DNA from: Porogramme epimiltina
Lineage: Eukaryota > Basidiomycota > Agaricomycetes > Polyporales > Polyporaceae
Assembly (NCBI GenBank): GCA_900155495.1
Contig: FTLJ01000172.1
Coordinates: 1 to 20,626, forward strand
Length of the DNA: 20,626 nucleotides
Direction of reading: 5' to 3'
Positions 1-9,206 of the stretch are shown here, piece after piece (the stretch's first letter is position 1; each line of letters starts with the position of its first letter). A program made the position numbers and the translations under genes. The notes beneath the pieces were generated by a model, which did not search any database, was not told where the DNA came from, and worked only from the letters and a program-made list of their open reading frames with translations.

Positions 1-2
1 CG

Positions 3-578
3 GTTGCTCCCCGAGATCCGTCGCCTGCAAACGCAGCCCCCGCCGCCCCCACGACCCTGACGACCCCCGCCGTCCCCACCGCCCCCGGAACCCTCGCGAC
101 CCCCGTGACCCCCAGGCGTCCTCCTCAGGCCGAGATGCCAACGTGGACGCCGCTGCGGGTGAAGCAGCCTAGCGAGGCTGCGCGCAACAAGGGCAAGGGA
201 GTAGTGATGGGGAACGCTGACGCACCAATATATGTGTGCGATTCGGACGAGGAAATGGCCCTCAAACCCGAGGTGGACGAGCTGGTAAATGATCCGGATA
301 CGGATGACGAGGTTGTCGAGGTGTTTCCGAATCCGGGCAACGCTTCGCCTATTAAGCGAACGCAAACGCAGCCAGCCAGGAAGCAGCGCAGAGAAACGGG
401 AAAGGGGAAGGGGAAGGGCACTCCAGGCGGGAAGGCACCGGCGCCAGCGCTGGCGCCAGCGCGTCGCAAGGTGAACACGGAGGAAGCTAAAGCGCGTCGT
501 CTGCACGCGTTGAAGACGCAACGACCTGAATGGTTTCGCGAGCGCTGGATTGAGGAGAATAACGAGTTCTTCCGTTAG
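3..578 (+). CDS. Hypothetical protein, 3' part only (5' end outside window)
   Basis: The reading frame is open from the left edge of the window to a TAG at 576-578, so this is probably the last exon, or part of it, of a gene that starts upstream. The first in-frame ATG is at 135, but the frame before it reads as a Pro/Ala/Thr-rich stretch that looks coding. The visible protein is low-complexity. It has the octapeptide EMPTWTPL near 132-155, an acidic stretch rich in D and E around 240-325, a basic Lys/Gly/Arg-rich stretch around 360-475, and a charged helical-looking C-terminus ending in NEFFR. No catalytic domain is recognised. EMPTWTPL recurs in the next gene (1692-3088), which suggests the two are related. 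Function is unknown. It could be a nuclear or nucleic-acid-binding protein given the basic tail, but that is only inference. Confidence 0.6.
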   Translation, partial: VAPRDPSPANAAPAAPTTLTTPAVPTAPGTLATPVTPRRPPQAEMPTWTPLRVKQPSEAARNKGKGVVMGNADAPIYVCDSDEEMALKPEVDELVNDPDTDDEVVEVFPNPGNASPIKRTQTQPARKQRRETGKGKGKGTPGGKAPAPALAPARRKVNTEEAKARRLHALKTQRPEWFRERWIEENNEFFR

Positions 579-1691
579 CCGTGGCCGAAGTCGGATTGTG
601 TGGCTCGACTAGGGGACACGGAGAAGTCGAATTCAGCTTGGGCCCTTCGTGGAGAAAGCTTCGAGCTTCCTGTCACGTGGTTGCTTACTATTACTTGTTT
701 ACTTATTACGAAAGTTACGATCTACGACACGCTTAACTACGCTCTGTAACGAACCAACACCTTACGCAAATAAACCCGGTACGAACTTGGAATTGGTGCT
801 CTCAGGGCTCTTGCCTCCCTACGTTCGTCTTATATGCGCGGCAACAGCATTGATCCGGAAAATCTTTAGTCCACGTGGAGGTTGAAACGTTGACGTCCGG
901 AGCTTGCACTCTTATAGCTACAACCACAATCCCCACAGAGCGTCCTCAGTAGACGGGATGCATCCCGTCTACTGCGGACACTCTGTGGTTACCGGACAGC
1001 CTCATGCACGATGCGACACACGGTTTATTGAGCTCAAGCCGCCTCCAGGATAACTCGCGAAAGTCTCATAAAAGAAACTTCTGTACTGTCCACACCCCCG
1101 ACAACCGGCTAAACCGCTACCCTCTAGACCGCTAGTGCTGTTACAGCGACTTATCTTATATGCTTACTATCAGCTTACAGTGCGGTGAGGATGATTACCC
1201 GAGACTTGCCCTCTCCAGAGGTCTGCACTTGTAGCAGCCGCTGGTAAGTACTATGGTGTGGATTTTGGTCACTGACGGGCTTATACGACTGACAGCAATA
1301 GTCTTACGAAGACACGATCTCCTTCCTCAAAGGGGTATATGACACTGGTGGCCAAGTAACCAACTTTGAACCTTGCCTGGTCTACCACGCTCTTCCAACC
1401 TTTGTATGACAAGCTGGTGGCCCATTGGCGCCAACGGCCACACTATCGTTGCGATCACAAAGTGCAGATGCTTTGGCCACCACACTCCGTAGACAAAAGG
1501 CCACATCGCGCAGGTACGAGTACTTGTGCTCTATCAGTGTCATAACATACTGAATGCGCGACTTTTAAAAGCCACAAGAAGCGTATCAGGATGATTCTAC
1601 CCTACCGCAACTGAACCTACCTGCCTCAATCGCCCTTGGACATTTAGCCATCTCATTTGCCGCTCTGTTTTGTCTGTCTTTAGATACTTTA
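579..1691. other. Intergenic region with palindrome; no gene seen
   Basis: This 1.1 kb gap is less GC-rich than its flanks and holds no convincing exon. The one sizeable plus-strand frame (649-885) starts at GTG, overlaps the probable 3' UTR of the preceding gene and has no recognisable content. The notable content is a 56 bp palindrome at 933-988 and several short inverted words between about 1338 and 1544. The right end must contain the promoter of the gene starting at 1692, but no clear TATA box was found. Confidence 0.6.
933..988. repeat. 56 bp near-perfect palindrome (hairpin), possible transposon end
   Basis: The two 28 bp arms, 933-960 and 961-988, are reverse complements at 26 of 28 positions with no spacer. 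The inner 28 bp (947-974) is perfect and is centred on GGGATG|CATCCC. The mismatches are at the 9th and 14th base of the arm. Such a structure is typical of transposon terminal repeats, of two ends joined together, or of a short foldback element, but no transposase or second copy is visible in this window. Confidence 0.9.
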
Positions 1692-3088
1692 ATGGATTTA
1701 TCTCCAGAATACTACGAAATGTTTCGGAGGTGAGGCTCTGCTGTAACTCCTTATAACCAGTGCTCATTTAAAGTGCCACAGCGCCACTGGGGAGTTCCAG
1801 TACGAAGACGAACCCGCGGTGCTCGTCCAGACCTTCAAGACAGGCGACCTGGACGTTTACCTATGCTCCCTTCTGCCAGAGTTGCGGCCTCACAAAGACA
1901 CCCTCGTGCTCAAGTACGCTGAGCGCCGGCGCGTGCACAAAGACCACTTAGAGCTCGTCCCTTTGTATGTCCTCCCGCCACAGATCGCCCCTACGCGTCT
2001 TGTAAACGACAACTCCCTCCTTTATGTATCCAGGAACCTCGACTTTCAGGATCGCAAGAGGAGGAACGAGCTGCTTCAGGACCCGCACGTGCTCATCCTG
2101 CACCCCGGGCGCGCGCTCTGCACACAGTGCCGCGCTGAGGTCGCGCTCTCCCAGGAGAGCTGGTACGACTGTACCGAGTGGGTCATGCATGCCGCGCAGT
2201 GCCGCGTCTGGGCGGGAAGAGAGCTTGCGGAGAAGGCCAAAGAGCGCGATCGCGCGCGGCTGGTAAGCAGCTTTCCCGATTCTCCGCCGGTTCGCGGGGC
2301 TGTGGCTTACGTGTCTCTCCTTCCGTTCCACGCAGACAAGGGTGGTACTTGCCCAAGAAAGGCAGGCTACGTCGCGCGCATCGAGCGCAACGCCGTCACT
2401 GACGTCCGATAGTGGCGCGTCGACGACCACCGCGAGCAGCCGTGGCGCCAGCGGCCCCCCGCCCGCCCCCGAGGTGCCAATGCCAATGCCAGACGCGTCT
2501 GACTCCATAGGGCACATCGCGCCGCGGTTCCGACGCACGCTCATGCTCCAAGAAGGGGGCCGTAAAGTGGCCGCCCATTTTGTGGCGGGTGCCGTACTCA
2601 CGTACGCGGATGCACCGCCGCCCGATGCGTGCGCGCCCACCCTCGACACTGTGCCTGGCAGTGGGGCTGCTTTTGGGCGGCACATGGAGCACGAGATGCC
2701 GACTTGGACTCCGCTCGAGGAGGCTGGGCTGGGCCCCGGGGCGGTGCGCGGAGGGAAGGATAGCAAGATGCAGGAGGAATGCGCTGATGCGAGGATGGAG
2801 GAGTTGGAACATGCGTATTCGATTCTGGAAGACAAAATGGACGAGCTAGCGGGCGGCGACACTGCCTGGCCCACCCAAGGCACGCCGTCGCGCCGAGGCA
2901 GGGAGAGGAGGATAGCGAGGCAGGAGGCGGTGTCTGCTCTCAAGGAAGTGTCTGACCCGCTCCGGTTTGTCTTCTGGTCTCCTCCGACACCGCTGCTCGG
3001 CAACGTGCAACAGAGGACAGTGCCCGAGCGGCGGGCACTTGGGCGGGGATTAGCTCTTCCGCCGGCCGAGGATGGCAGGCGTGCATAG
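1692..3088 (+). CDS. Hypothetical protein with C-X2-C-X19-H-X3-C zinc-finger-like motif
   Basis: The proposed exons are 1692-1729, 1782-2262 and 2336-3088, giving 423 residues. Intron 1 (52 bp, GTGAGG...CACAG) and intron 2 (73 bp, GTAAGC...CGCAG, branch CTTAC) both keep the frame open. The start MDLSPEYYEMF is the first ATG of the model. Residues 126-153 contain Cys126, Cys129, His149 and Cys153, with Trp146 three residues before the His. The arrangement suggests zinc binding. The C-terminal half is low-complexity (Pro/Ser/Ala-rich), then has EMPTWTPL, then a Glu/Met-rich helical stretch (KMQEECADARMEELEHAYSI) that could form a coiled coil. No enzyme domain is seen. The next gene carries the same Cys/His spacing and the previous one shares EMPTWTPL, so this is probably one member of a small tandem family. 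It could be a DNA- or protein-binding nuclear factor, but that is not shown. The first exon is the least certain part. Confidence 0.75.
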
Positions 3089-3736
3089 GTCTGTGGTTGT
3101 CGTCTACGTACCTACTGGGTGTTGTTATGTTTTTTCTGTGTCCGATGTCCGTATGCTCCCCTCGCACCGAAGCGAAGGCTGCACAAGAGCACATGAGCTG
3201 GAGGTTGGCAACACCCCGCCACAATAAGGGCGAAGCACCAAGGCCACGTTAGCGCCCGTTCCCACAGGGTCAAGGAGCGCTGATGGGGGCCACGGGAGAT
3301 GCCGCCAGGGTTTGCTTCCTCCCGCGAGCACAAACCCCCCGACCAGTGCAGCGTGACACCCGCACGCGGCGACATGCGGTATGTCGAACCTCGGCCCCGC
3401 GATATGTTTGGAATGAGTCGCGCAGGCTGCATATGACTTCCGCACCGCCGCCGACGGTGGCCGAAAGCGGGCGAGCACCGACCACGGGCGGCTTGAGAAG
3501 CCCACACCGCGGGGTTGTTCACGACAAAGGGCCACAAAAGGCAGTCTGTCCTTGACGCGCCTACGGGACCGCCTCTCCTGGATATATGGACTCGCCCGGG
3601 CTCGTATAAAAGGTAGGCGTGGAAACCCGATGTAGCCACTGCCCCCCTCACTTCCACCGCCCTCCCGCCCCCTGTCCGCCGCTGTTTCCAGCCCGCCCGA
3701 GCCCATTGTGTGACCCCTTCGCGACGTTACAACACC
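3089..3736 (+). promoter_or_regulatory. Intergenic region and promoter of the gene at 3737
   Basis: A TATA box, TATAAAA, lies at 3605-3611, about 130 bp before the ATG at 3737, and is followed by a pyrimidine-rich stretch around 3640-3690 that is a plausible transcription start and leader. The start codon context ACACCATGC is good. The rest is GC-rich. It contains long minus-strand open frames that overlap one another in different frames and have no recognisable content, so no gene is called here. Confidence 0.6.
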
Positions 3737-5229
3737 ATGCCCCCCCGGAAGACCAATAAGGTAACCGCATCCGCCAGCAACAACAACAACAAAAAAACAA
3801 CAACACCCAAGTGAGCCAGCCCTCCCGGGCTATCCCGTGCGTGAGCTGACGTACTCATCGTCGATCTCAAGACCGAGAGCAAGACCAAGCAGGCCTCCTG
3901 TCGTGGCCTATAGAAGGGGGCGCATAACTACTGGCGGCGCCCTCGAGTCTCTTCCGCTCGAGCTTCGAGAGAAGATCATGACTGGTCCCACCACCTTCGA
4001 GCCCGTTAAAGGGTGTGTCACGCTGCATCCCTCCCTCGCCATCCCACCCCGCTCACTTCGCGGGCTCACCGCCGTGCAGCTCCCATTCACCGTCGCCAAA
4101 AGCGACTGTCCCAGACATCTTGCGATGGTCGAAGCTGTGCGGCGACCATATGGTCCTTCTCATCCTCAGCAGCTTCGTAGTTGTCTGTGCGAATTGTCAC
4201 GGCACCGTTAGAATGAGCTACAAGGACCCGTACGGGACATATCATTGGAAGAAACACCGTGACATGTGTAACAAGAGGAGCGAGCTCGAAGTACAGTATG
4301 AGCGCATGCGCAACATGCGTTTCGGCGAGCCCCAGATCGTACCGTTGATCTCGGTGCGTCCGTCCCGTTCTAAACGTGTTCGGTGCCGCTCACGTCGTCA
4401 ATAGGCGGCTTTGAAGGAAAGGGAGGCTCAAGCCAACCAGCCCCTTCCAGACATCGTCGTCGATTCGCCGTCGGATCTCGAGGTCGAGCTCGCGGCGCCT
4501 GAGCCAGAGGCCGATTCCACGGTCCTGTCACCCCCGTCGCCCTTGTCTCCACTCACCATGCACTCTCCCTCTCCTCCCCCAGCTCCGGTTACACGCTCCC
4601 CGTCTCCAGCGCCGCGCCTCCGGACGCCGGCACCGCACCTTCCGTCGCCGTCGCCGTCAGTATGCCCCTCGCCACCACGCGCGCCTACTCCCGCCCCAGC
4701 GACCACCGCGTCCCGCACGCCGTCGCCTTCACGGTCCGTCTCTCCGCACCCAGTATTCTCGGACCCCTCTCCGCCTCCTTCGTGGCTGTCTGTACCCCCG
4801 ACGTCCTTGGGTCGTTCCGCCTTCTTCTCTGCGTACTACGCGTCCTCCGCGCACTTCCCCGCCACACCGCCCCCAGAGGACTACCCCACTTATGCCCCCG
4901 CGTTCATACCCGCGCCCCAGAGAAAGCCCGAGTTCCTGCGCGACTCTCCGGGCTCCGCCTGCCCGTGTCAATCCTGCGCCGCCTGCCGAGACGACATCGA
5001 CGCCCGCTTGCTCCTGGATTTCAACGCCGAGCCTCGCCAGACAGCCCCCATCGCTCCAGTTGTCCCCGTGGCACGGTCTATCGACGTCTCCCAGAAGCAC
5101 GCGGACGACGCCTCTCGCGTCCGCGTCCGCGGCCGTGCGACCCGCGAGCCCCCAGCGGCGCATACCGTCGAGGACGGAGCTGGGCGACGCCTTCGATCCA
5201 GCGCAAGCACCCGGGCAGCGCCGTACTGA
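3737..5229 (+). CDS. Hypothetical protein with the same C-X2-C-X19-H-X3-C motif and Ser/Pro-rich tail
   Basis: The proposed exons are 3737-3810, 3872-4012, 4080-4353 and 4405-5229, giving 437 residues. The introns are 61, 67 and 51 bp, with donors GTGAGC, GTGTGT and GTGCGT and branch sites CTGAC, CTCAC and CTCAC. All junctions keep the frame. The N-terminus has a short Asn/Lys/Thr tract from an AAC repeat. A stretch LESLPLELREKI (about 49-60) resembles the start of an F-box, though the rest of an F-box is not evident. Cys108, Cys111, His131 and Cys135 form a finger-like motif with the same spacing, and the same Trp three before His, as in the preceding gene. The long last exon is Ser/Pro-rich and probably disordered (SPSPAP, PSPSPS, PPRAPTPAPA). 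It then has a compact Cys cluster, ACPCQSCAAC, and a basic Arg-rich end. Function is unknown. Exon 2 to exon 3 is the least certain junction. Confidence 0.72.
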
Positions 5230-5923
5230 GCGTCGGGCGTTTCCGTCTGCCGTCTGCGCGGCGGTATGTTCCGTGGAGGAAGTCCAGCACTGAGTATCGC
5301 CCGTGCGGGCGTGCCGGGTGCGGTGCGTTGCTCGATATCGTCTATCAACTTGTCCATTGTATCTCTTGCTGTATTACTGTATGCCTCTCCATCTCCTGTC
5401 AAGATAGTCTCTCCCATCGTCCACCTCATATAGAATAACATACCCTCTTGTAGTCCCTAGCCCCCTCCCACCCCTACTCCGTCGTCGTGCCACACACCCG
5501 CAGTTCCCTATTAGTTTTGCATCGCTTTTGTGTTCCTGTCGTTGTCGCCGTCGTTGTCGCCGTTGTCGCTTTGTATCCAACCCGTCTTTGTGAGCTCGAA
5601 TATTACATTATCACTCTGTCGCCGCCACACCAATCATTGTGAACGCTCAAGCGTACGGTCCTGCACACATGGCAACGTGGGACGTCCGGGGTTCATAAGA
5701 CGTCAACGCGCAGAACAACGACAACGCTGACGACGCAGAGGAGAGTTGTATTATTTATGCGCGCCCGTGGGGCAACGTCACCTATGTACAATAAGGGCAG
5801 ACAACCAGACGGCTTCTTTTGGGCGCTTGCTCTTGTTCCCCCCGAGAGCCATCAAACCGCACGAGCGGCGCCATACTCGGAGCCTGCATTAGTCTAATAA
5901 AGCGTAAAGCGAAAGGCGGAAAG
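5230..5923. other. Convergent intergenic region
   Basis: This 694 bp gap lies between the 3' end of the plus-strand gene and the 3' end of the minus-strand sirtuin gene, so it should hold both 3' UTRs. Around 5538-5569 it contains a short irregular repeat of TCGTTGTCGCC-type words. No ORF with recognisable content and no RNA gene were seen. Confidence 0.6.
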
Positions 5924-7549
5924 CTACAGCCCCGTAGGCCGGGGCAGCGCGTCATCCGGGTCCTCGGGCGGCAGCCTGACGACGCCCATCTTCAACAACT
6001 CCGCCACGGCCGGCTTGTCTGCGTCGCGGCCCCTGCGGACGAGACCCGCTATCAGTCGAGGGGAACGAGGGTGGAGACAGGGGGGGATAAGAGGAAACCG
6101 GGGAACGCACAGGACCTGCCGCACGACGTTGCGGATGATTTTGCCCGCGGGGACCTGGATCGCCTCGATGCCCGCAAGCTCGTCTGCGCGCGTCGGGCCG
6201 ACGTTGAGGAGCAGGACGGGCTTGCGCGCCTCGACGGCCTGCTTGACGAGTCTGCGAGGGGGTGCGGGGGGAGGGCGTGGTTAGACGGGGTATGCTGTGC
6301 TGGGAGGGCACGAGGCGCACCGGAAGGCAGAAAACGTGGCGAGTGTGGTGCCGATAACGAGGAGCCGGTCGTGACTGTCCACGATCTCGAATCTTGGCGC
6401 AGAAGGGGGTTAGCACGAACCTGGTCCACGAGGACGAGGTGGAGCTTGGCTTACGAGCGGTCCTTGACAGGCTGGGTAATGGACTCGCCGAAGAAGATCA
6501 CCTCAGGCTTCTGCATGGTGTTGTGGAGGTTCTCGAGCTGGCACTCGGGACACTCAGGCACGACGAACTGGTCGTATCGTGTGCCTTCTGGAAGGACGAC
6601 CTGTGGGAGGCTAGGTTAAGCATGGATATAGGATGGGAGCAAGAATGCCGTACATCACCGTCGGGGTTCGTTCGTGGCCGTGCTCCATTCTGTTCCAGCT
6701 GATCTGCGAAAGCCTTCCACTGAGGGTTCGCCGCTGCTAGTCTTTCCTGAAACTCGTCCCGATCGACTTTGTGGCCATGTGTACATGTCACCCGCTAGGA
6801 GGGGGCGATGTTATGAAAAACATGAGGAGATACGAGGATGCACAGGACGAAAACATACGTGCAGTGTTCCATGTAGCTCCAATATTCCTTCGGACCTCCG
6901 CGTCTGATCCCACAAATGCTGTATAGCCTTATGGTGGAGTCCATCAACATTCTGGGTTATGATATGAGGAGTCACCGAGGCGTGTTGCAGCGCAGCCAGC
7001 GCATAGTGTATAGGATTGGGCTGGGCATCTCGGACAGGAGGGTAGCCAAGATATGAACGCAGCCTAGAGTGATATGTTATTCCGGAGAGGGCGTCCCAAG
7101 GAGGTTATATGCTTGCCAGTATCTCTGCCTGGAGAACATGAGTCCTTCAGGGTGCTTCAGACATTACTCAGCAACGCACCTGAAAGCCGCCCCCTTCCCG
7201 GAAGTATCCATCAACTCATGGTACTGCATTGCCATCTCAGCTCATGGTTCACAACTGCGAACGCATATAATACGTACAAATATGGGCCTGCAAAAGCTGT
7301 CAGGGACTTCGTAAAGCAGGCGAAATGATAGACGCACTTGTAATTCGGGTTGAGGTACCTGCCACTGGTCCCCCTGTATGCGCGGATGCCCGAGTCGACG
7401 CTCACGCCAGCCCCAGTGATGACGGCGGCGGTGCCCTTGGACAGAAACTGTGCGACACGGTCTGCGGCGAGGGCGGGGGTGATGCGTACGCTGCCCGCGC
7501 TGGCCGTGCGGAGGACCGCGTCGGGGATGGAGGGAACAGAGACACGCAT
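5924..7549 (-). CDS. SIR2-family NAD-dependent protein deacylase, SIRT4-like (class II)
   Basis: Sirtuins use NAD to remove acyl groups from lysine; SIRT4 relatives are usually mitochondrial. Ten exons were spliced in transcript order: 7549-7338, 7287-7278, 7223-7180, 7128-7117, 7063-6859, 6794-6654, 6600-6455, 6392-6321, 6251-6111 and 6032-5924, giving 363 residues. Visible motifs are the NAD-binding GAGVSVDSGIRAYRG (46-60), NPNYKPIFYHELM (67-79), TQNVDGLH (129-136), the catalytic His157 in LELHG, PECPEC (Cys225 and Cys228), GTTL, and LLLNVGPTRAD, whose GPTRxD is typical of class II. The first zinc pair reads CTHGH (Cys165), with one Cys instead of two. Exons 2 and 4 are only 10 and 12 nt, and intron 4 is GC-AG (7116-7064). 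The ATG at 7549 is chosen because family-like sequence begins MRVSVPSIP. The short N-terminus gives at most a weak mitochondrial signal. The gene is divergent from PEX7. Confidence 0.96.
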
Positions 7550-7640
7550 GTGATACAGCGCCCGCACCGGCTCGCGACTTCCCCACACCAGGTCACTGGC
7601 GTCGCCGCGCCTCTTCGCCTCTTCACGCTCGACGTCGACG
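7550..7640. promoter_or_regulatory. Short divergent promoter between sirtuin and PEX7
   Basis: Only 91 bp separate the minus-strand sirtuin ATG (7549) from the plus-strand PEX7 ATG (7641). The core promoters and 5' leaders must overlap each other or the opposite coding region. The stretch is GC- and pyrimidine-rich (on the plus strand, CGCCTCTTCGCCTCTTC) and has no TATA box. Coordinated or mutually exclusive transcription is an inference. Confidence 0.7.
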
Positions 7641-8903
7641 ATGAACAAGCCGCCGCCCTCGGTCCTCCACACGCCTGGTTTCGCGCACTACGGACTCGCG
7701 TGGTCACCCTTCCATAACAACAGACTCGCGCTCGCCTCGGCCGCCAACTATGGCCTTGTCGGGAACGGGAGGCTGCACATCGTCTCCCTCGGGCCGGGGC
7801 CAGGGGGGATGCCTGGCCTCAGCGTGGATCATTTGTGAGTGCCCCACCTCTTTGCCTGCGACGTTCCCTGAGCAGTCTAGCTACGAGACGCAGGACGGCT
7901 TGTACGACGTAGCATGGTCAGAAATCCACGAGAACCAGCTGGTAACTGCCTCGGGAGACGGCTCGCTCAAACTATGGGACATCATGATCAAGGTATGTCT
8001 TGTTGCCCCGCTTGTGCGTTGTCCTAGAGATCCCAAGTATCGCAAGGGCATGTAGGATCTACCAATACGTGCATGGCAAGAACACACGCGTGAAGTCTTC
8101 TCGGTTGACTGGTCCAACATTAACAAGGATCAGTTCATCTCATCTTCGTGGGATGGTACAGTGAAGCTCGTACGTCCCGTACCCCTCCCCCGCGGTGCCC
8201 GTCTTGACCCGTTTAAAGTGGACACCCGATCGCCCAAGGTCCCTCGCGACTCTCCAAGCCCATCCTTCCTGCGTATACCAAGCCCTCTTCTCGCCACACC
8301 AGCCCGACGTGATCGCGACTTGCTCCACCGACGGCACACTCAGGGTCTTCGACCTCCGTTCCCCAGCATACATGCCATCCGCACCCGGCGCGAACGCATT
8401 CACAGCGCCCCTCACTGCCGCCGCGCTCACCGTCCCCGCGTCCGGCGGCGAGGTCCTCTCCCTCGACTGGAACAAGTACCGCCCGTTCGTGCTCGCGAGC
8501 GCCGGCGTCGACAAGCAGATCAAGGTCTGGGACTGCCGTATGGTCCAGCTCGGGCCGGACGGCGCCGCGCAGCCCGCGGTCGGTGGCGCGTGCGAGGCCA
8601 ACCTCGCGGGGCACGAATACGCGGTGCGCAAGGTGCAGTGGAGCCCGCACCGCGCGGACGTGCTCGCGAGCGCGAGCTACGACATGACGTGCAGAGTGTA
8701 AGTGTGCAGAAATCTTTCAGTGGCGCGAGGAGGCTGACGTCCGCCCCAGGTGGTCCACAACTCCAGGCCCGAGTGGAGCGCATCTACGGCATATACACGA
8801 CCCGCATACGGAGTTCGTTGTCGGGTGCGGGTGGTCCTTGTACGACGAAGGTGTCCTGGCTAGCTGTAGTTGGGATAGTAGGCTGAATGTATTCCGTGTA
8901 TAA
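7641..8903 (+). CDS. PEX7: Peroxin 7, PTS2 receptor (WD40 protein)
   Basis: PEX7 is the cytosolic receptor that binds the N-terminal PTS2 signal of peroxisomal matrix proteins and, with a co-receptor, brings them to the import docking complex. The exons are 7641-7834, 7881-7992, 8056-8169, 8219-8697 and 8750-8903, giving 350 residues, the usual family size. The introns are 46, 63, 49 and 52 bp. WD-type blades are visible: [19 protein letters not shown] (with the family hallmark [12 protein letters not shown]), [40 protein letters not shown], a blade ending [30 protein letters not shown], a blade ending [10 protein letters not shown], and the C-terminal [19 protein letters not shown] followed by [11 protein letters not shown]. 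The frame is intact at every junction. The stop codon TAA (8901-8903) overlaps an AATAAA hexamer (8902-8907). No unusual substitutions were noted. Confidence 0.97.
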
Positions 8904-8907
8904 TAAA
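8902..8907 (+). terminator. Candidate polyadenylation signal AATAAA overlapping the PEX7 stop
   Basis: The hexamer AATAAA shares two bases with the PEX7 stop codon TAA. If used, cleavage would follow 10-30 bp later and the 3' UTR would be only a few tens of bases. Fungal signals are degenerate, so another site may be used. Confidence 0.4.
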
Positions 8908-9206
8908 AATGCCCCCGTAGCGACTCTTTTTCCGTTGGAGGGCCATTCCTATTGATCATTGGACCGCTCAATCCGGGTTAGAATGACTTTAATCTGCTAG
9001 TTTGCTTGTCTACATGCAGTCTACCTCCCCGGGCTTAGTCCTGGTCCGTCTGATTGCCGTCAGGGGTAAATTGTTGTCAACGTGACAAGTCAACAGGTCC
9101 AGCACCATCTTCCCCAGGGCTCGACGAGCTCTCTTCTCCCCACCTCTCAAGGTCGTCGACGTCGAGCGCACCGGACGGGCTGGGCGGGCGGCGGCACAAA
9201 GGGTCA
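8904..9206. other. Intergenic region between PEX7 and the DUF6533 gene
   Basis: About 300 bp holds the 3' UTR of PEX7 and the promoter and leader of the downstream gene on the same strand. No TATA box, ORF with recognisable content or repeat was seen. Confidence 0.5.

Noticed and set aside
649..885. 78-residue plus-strand frame after the first gene
   Set aside because: It starts with GTG, has no recognisable content and probably lies in the 3' UTR.
1948..3003. 351-residue minus-strand frame
   Set aside because: It is antisense to the gene at 1692, whose plus-strand frame carries the Cys/His motif and clean introns.
3112..3706. Two overlapping minus-strand frames of 181 and 193 residues before the gene at 3737
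   Set aside because: They overlap each other in different frames, show no domain, and cover the TATA box and leader of the plus-strand gene.
4662..5438. 258-residue plus-strand frame
   Set aside because: It is an alternative frame of the Ser/Pro-rich last exon of the gene at 3737; that exon's own frame is joined to conserved upstream exons.
5896..5901. AATAAA on the plus strand taken as a poly(A) signal of the gene at 3737
   Set aside because: It lies about 670 bp past the stop, nearly at the end of the sirtuin coding region on the other strand; assignment is not supported.
5819..6619. 266-residue plus-strand open frame
   Set aside because: It is antisense to the sirtuin exons, which have a complete family match on the other strand; the frame is a GC-rich shadow.
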